The notes below the pieces were generated by a model. It had not been told where the DNA came from. It did no database searches and saw only the letters and a program-made list of their open reading frames with translations. From NCBI GenBank assembly GCA_040773385.1, contig JAXGWH010000033.1, positions 1 through 14,723 of the forward strand: a stretch of DNA of 14,723 nucleotides. Reading direction: 5' to 3'. Below, piece by piece: positions 14,155 through 14,723 of this stretch. The DNA is from Aeriscardovia sp040773385. GTDB lineage: Bacteria > Actinomycetota > Actinomycetes > Actinomycetales > Bifidobacteriaceae. The stretch's first letter is position 1; every line of letters begins with the position of its first letter. The position numbers and the translations under genes are program-made.

Positions 14155-14204
14155 ACAGATCCGTTCAGGCACATATCAGACACATAAATAGTCGGGACGC
14201 AAAT

Positions 14205-14238
14205 AAAAAAGGCGGCCATCCGACGAGGGATGACCGCC
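14205..14238 (-). terminator. intrinsic terminator of clpB
   Basis: On the minus strand GGCGGTCATCC pairs with GGATGGCCGCC (one G-U) around a six-base loop, followed directly by TTTTTT (complement of 14205-14210). It lies 25 bp after the ClpB stop codon, a canonical position. Confidence 0.9.
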
Positions 14239-14263
14239 CGGCAGACGCCGCAAGACCCGGGAA

Positions 14264-14723
14264 TCAGTCCGCGGAACGGCCGGCAGCCGCGGAGGCGGCG
14301 GAACCGGCCGCCGGGGCCGAGCCGGCCGAGGCGGCGGCCTCATGTCCGTCCGTGCCGGCGAGCGGGTCCTCGGGCATCGCGTTCAGCTCGAGATGGTCCT
14401 CGTCGCCGGTGTGGTCGACGAGCACCGTGTCGCCGTCGTTCACCTTGCGGGCGAGCAGCAGGTTGGCAAGCTGGTTGTCGATCTGCTCCTGCACCAGGCG
14501 GCGCAGCGGACGGGCGCCGTAGACTGGGTCGTAGCCCATGTCGGCGAGCCAGTCCTTGGCCGCCTTCGTCACCTGCAGGCGGATGCGGCGCTCGGCCAGC
14601 CTCTTGGACACGCGGCCGACCTGGATGTCGACGATCTTGCCCAGATCCTCGCGGGTGAGCGGGTCGAAGACGATGAGGTCATCGAGACGGTTGAGGAACT
14701 CCGGCTTGAAGTGCGCGTGCACG
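14264..14723 (-). CDS. clpB: ATP-dependent chaperone ClpB, C-terminal fragment (runs off right edge)
   Basis: The last 153 residues of the disaggregase ClpB (Hsp100), a hexameric ATPase that works with DnaK to rescue aggregated proteins in the cytosol. Diagnostic features are HFKPEFLNRLDDLIVFDPL of the second ATPase domain and the sensor-2 motif YDPVYGARPLRRLVQEQIDN. The LANLLLARKVNDGDTVLVD stretch is also typical of the C-terminal small domain. The usual end is extended by an Ala/Gly/Ser-rich tail of about 30 residues (AAASAGSAPAAGSAASAAAG). The gene begins beyond the window. Confidence 0.93.
   Translation of the reverse strand, partial: VHAHFKPEFLNRLDDLIVFDPLTREDLGKIVDIQVGRVSKRLAERRIRLQVTKAAKDWLADMGYDPVYGARPLRRLVQEQIDNQLANLLLARKVNDGDTVLVDHTGDEDHLELNAMPEDPLAGTDGHEAAASAGSAPAAGSAASAAAGRSAD

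Larger units (their letters stand above)
13727..14204. other. non-coding gap with small repeats
   Basis: About 480 bp without a credible gene. A minus-strand frame is open across part of it but shows no protein-like pattern. It contains GC-rich repeats at 13864-13953, an 11-bp tandem duplication at 14090-14111 and two adjacent inverted repeats at 14121-14154. It occupies the place of the missing 5' half of the oleate hydratase gene. No tRNA or IS element was seen. Confidence 0.6.

Overview
The window looks like a chromosomal carbohydrate-utilisation region of a high-GC Gram-positive bacterium, most likely a Bifidobacterium. The support is codon use, a GH51 arabinofuranosidase, LacI-family local regulators, CUT1-type ABC importers without their own ATPase, an oleate hydratase relic and a ClpB with an Ala-rich tail. 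I do not name a species.

Left part (1-5404): the N-terminus of an MFS transporter runs off the left edge on the minus strand. A doubtful 53-residue small ORF follows, then a family-5 solute-binding lipoprotein (plus strand). It converges with 1 bp to spare on a GH51 alpha-L-arabinofuranosidase (minus strand). The GH51 gene is divergent from a LacI-family regulator, the probable local regulator of the GH51 gene.

Central part (5405-12795): an importer operon on the minus strand reads solute-binding lipoprotein (LplA-like), permease (LplB-like), permease (LplC-like), then a GH43 enzyme with the residues of exo-beta-1,3-galactanases but broken by one extra G in a G-run. A second LacI-family gene and a YesL/DUF624 membrane protein run divergently. 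The 542-bp region between them has a good promoter for each side, repeated ATCG-rich operator-like boxes at both promoters, and a bidirectional terminator-like hairpin in between. The gap between the binding-protein gene and the permeases holds four GC-rich hairpins. Together the genes suggest import of an oligosaccharide, perhaps derived from type II arabinogalactan, and its cytosolic breakdown by GH43 and GH51 enzymes. The ATPase would have to be supplied from elsewhere in the genome.

Right part (12796-14723): a relic of oleate hydratase (C-terminal part only, plus a 1-nt deletion), then about 0.5 kb of non-coding DNA rich in small repeats, then the C-terminus of ClpB with a canonical terminator, running off the right edge.

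I saw no phage, IS element, CRISPR array, tRNA or rRNA, and no clearly new biological system. The most unusual points are the frameshifted GH43 with a Gln in the base position, the symmetric operator layout of the divergent promoter region, and the hairpin cluster inside the importer operon.
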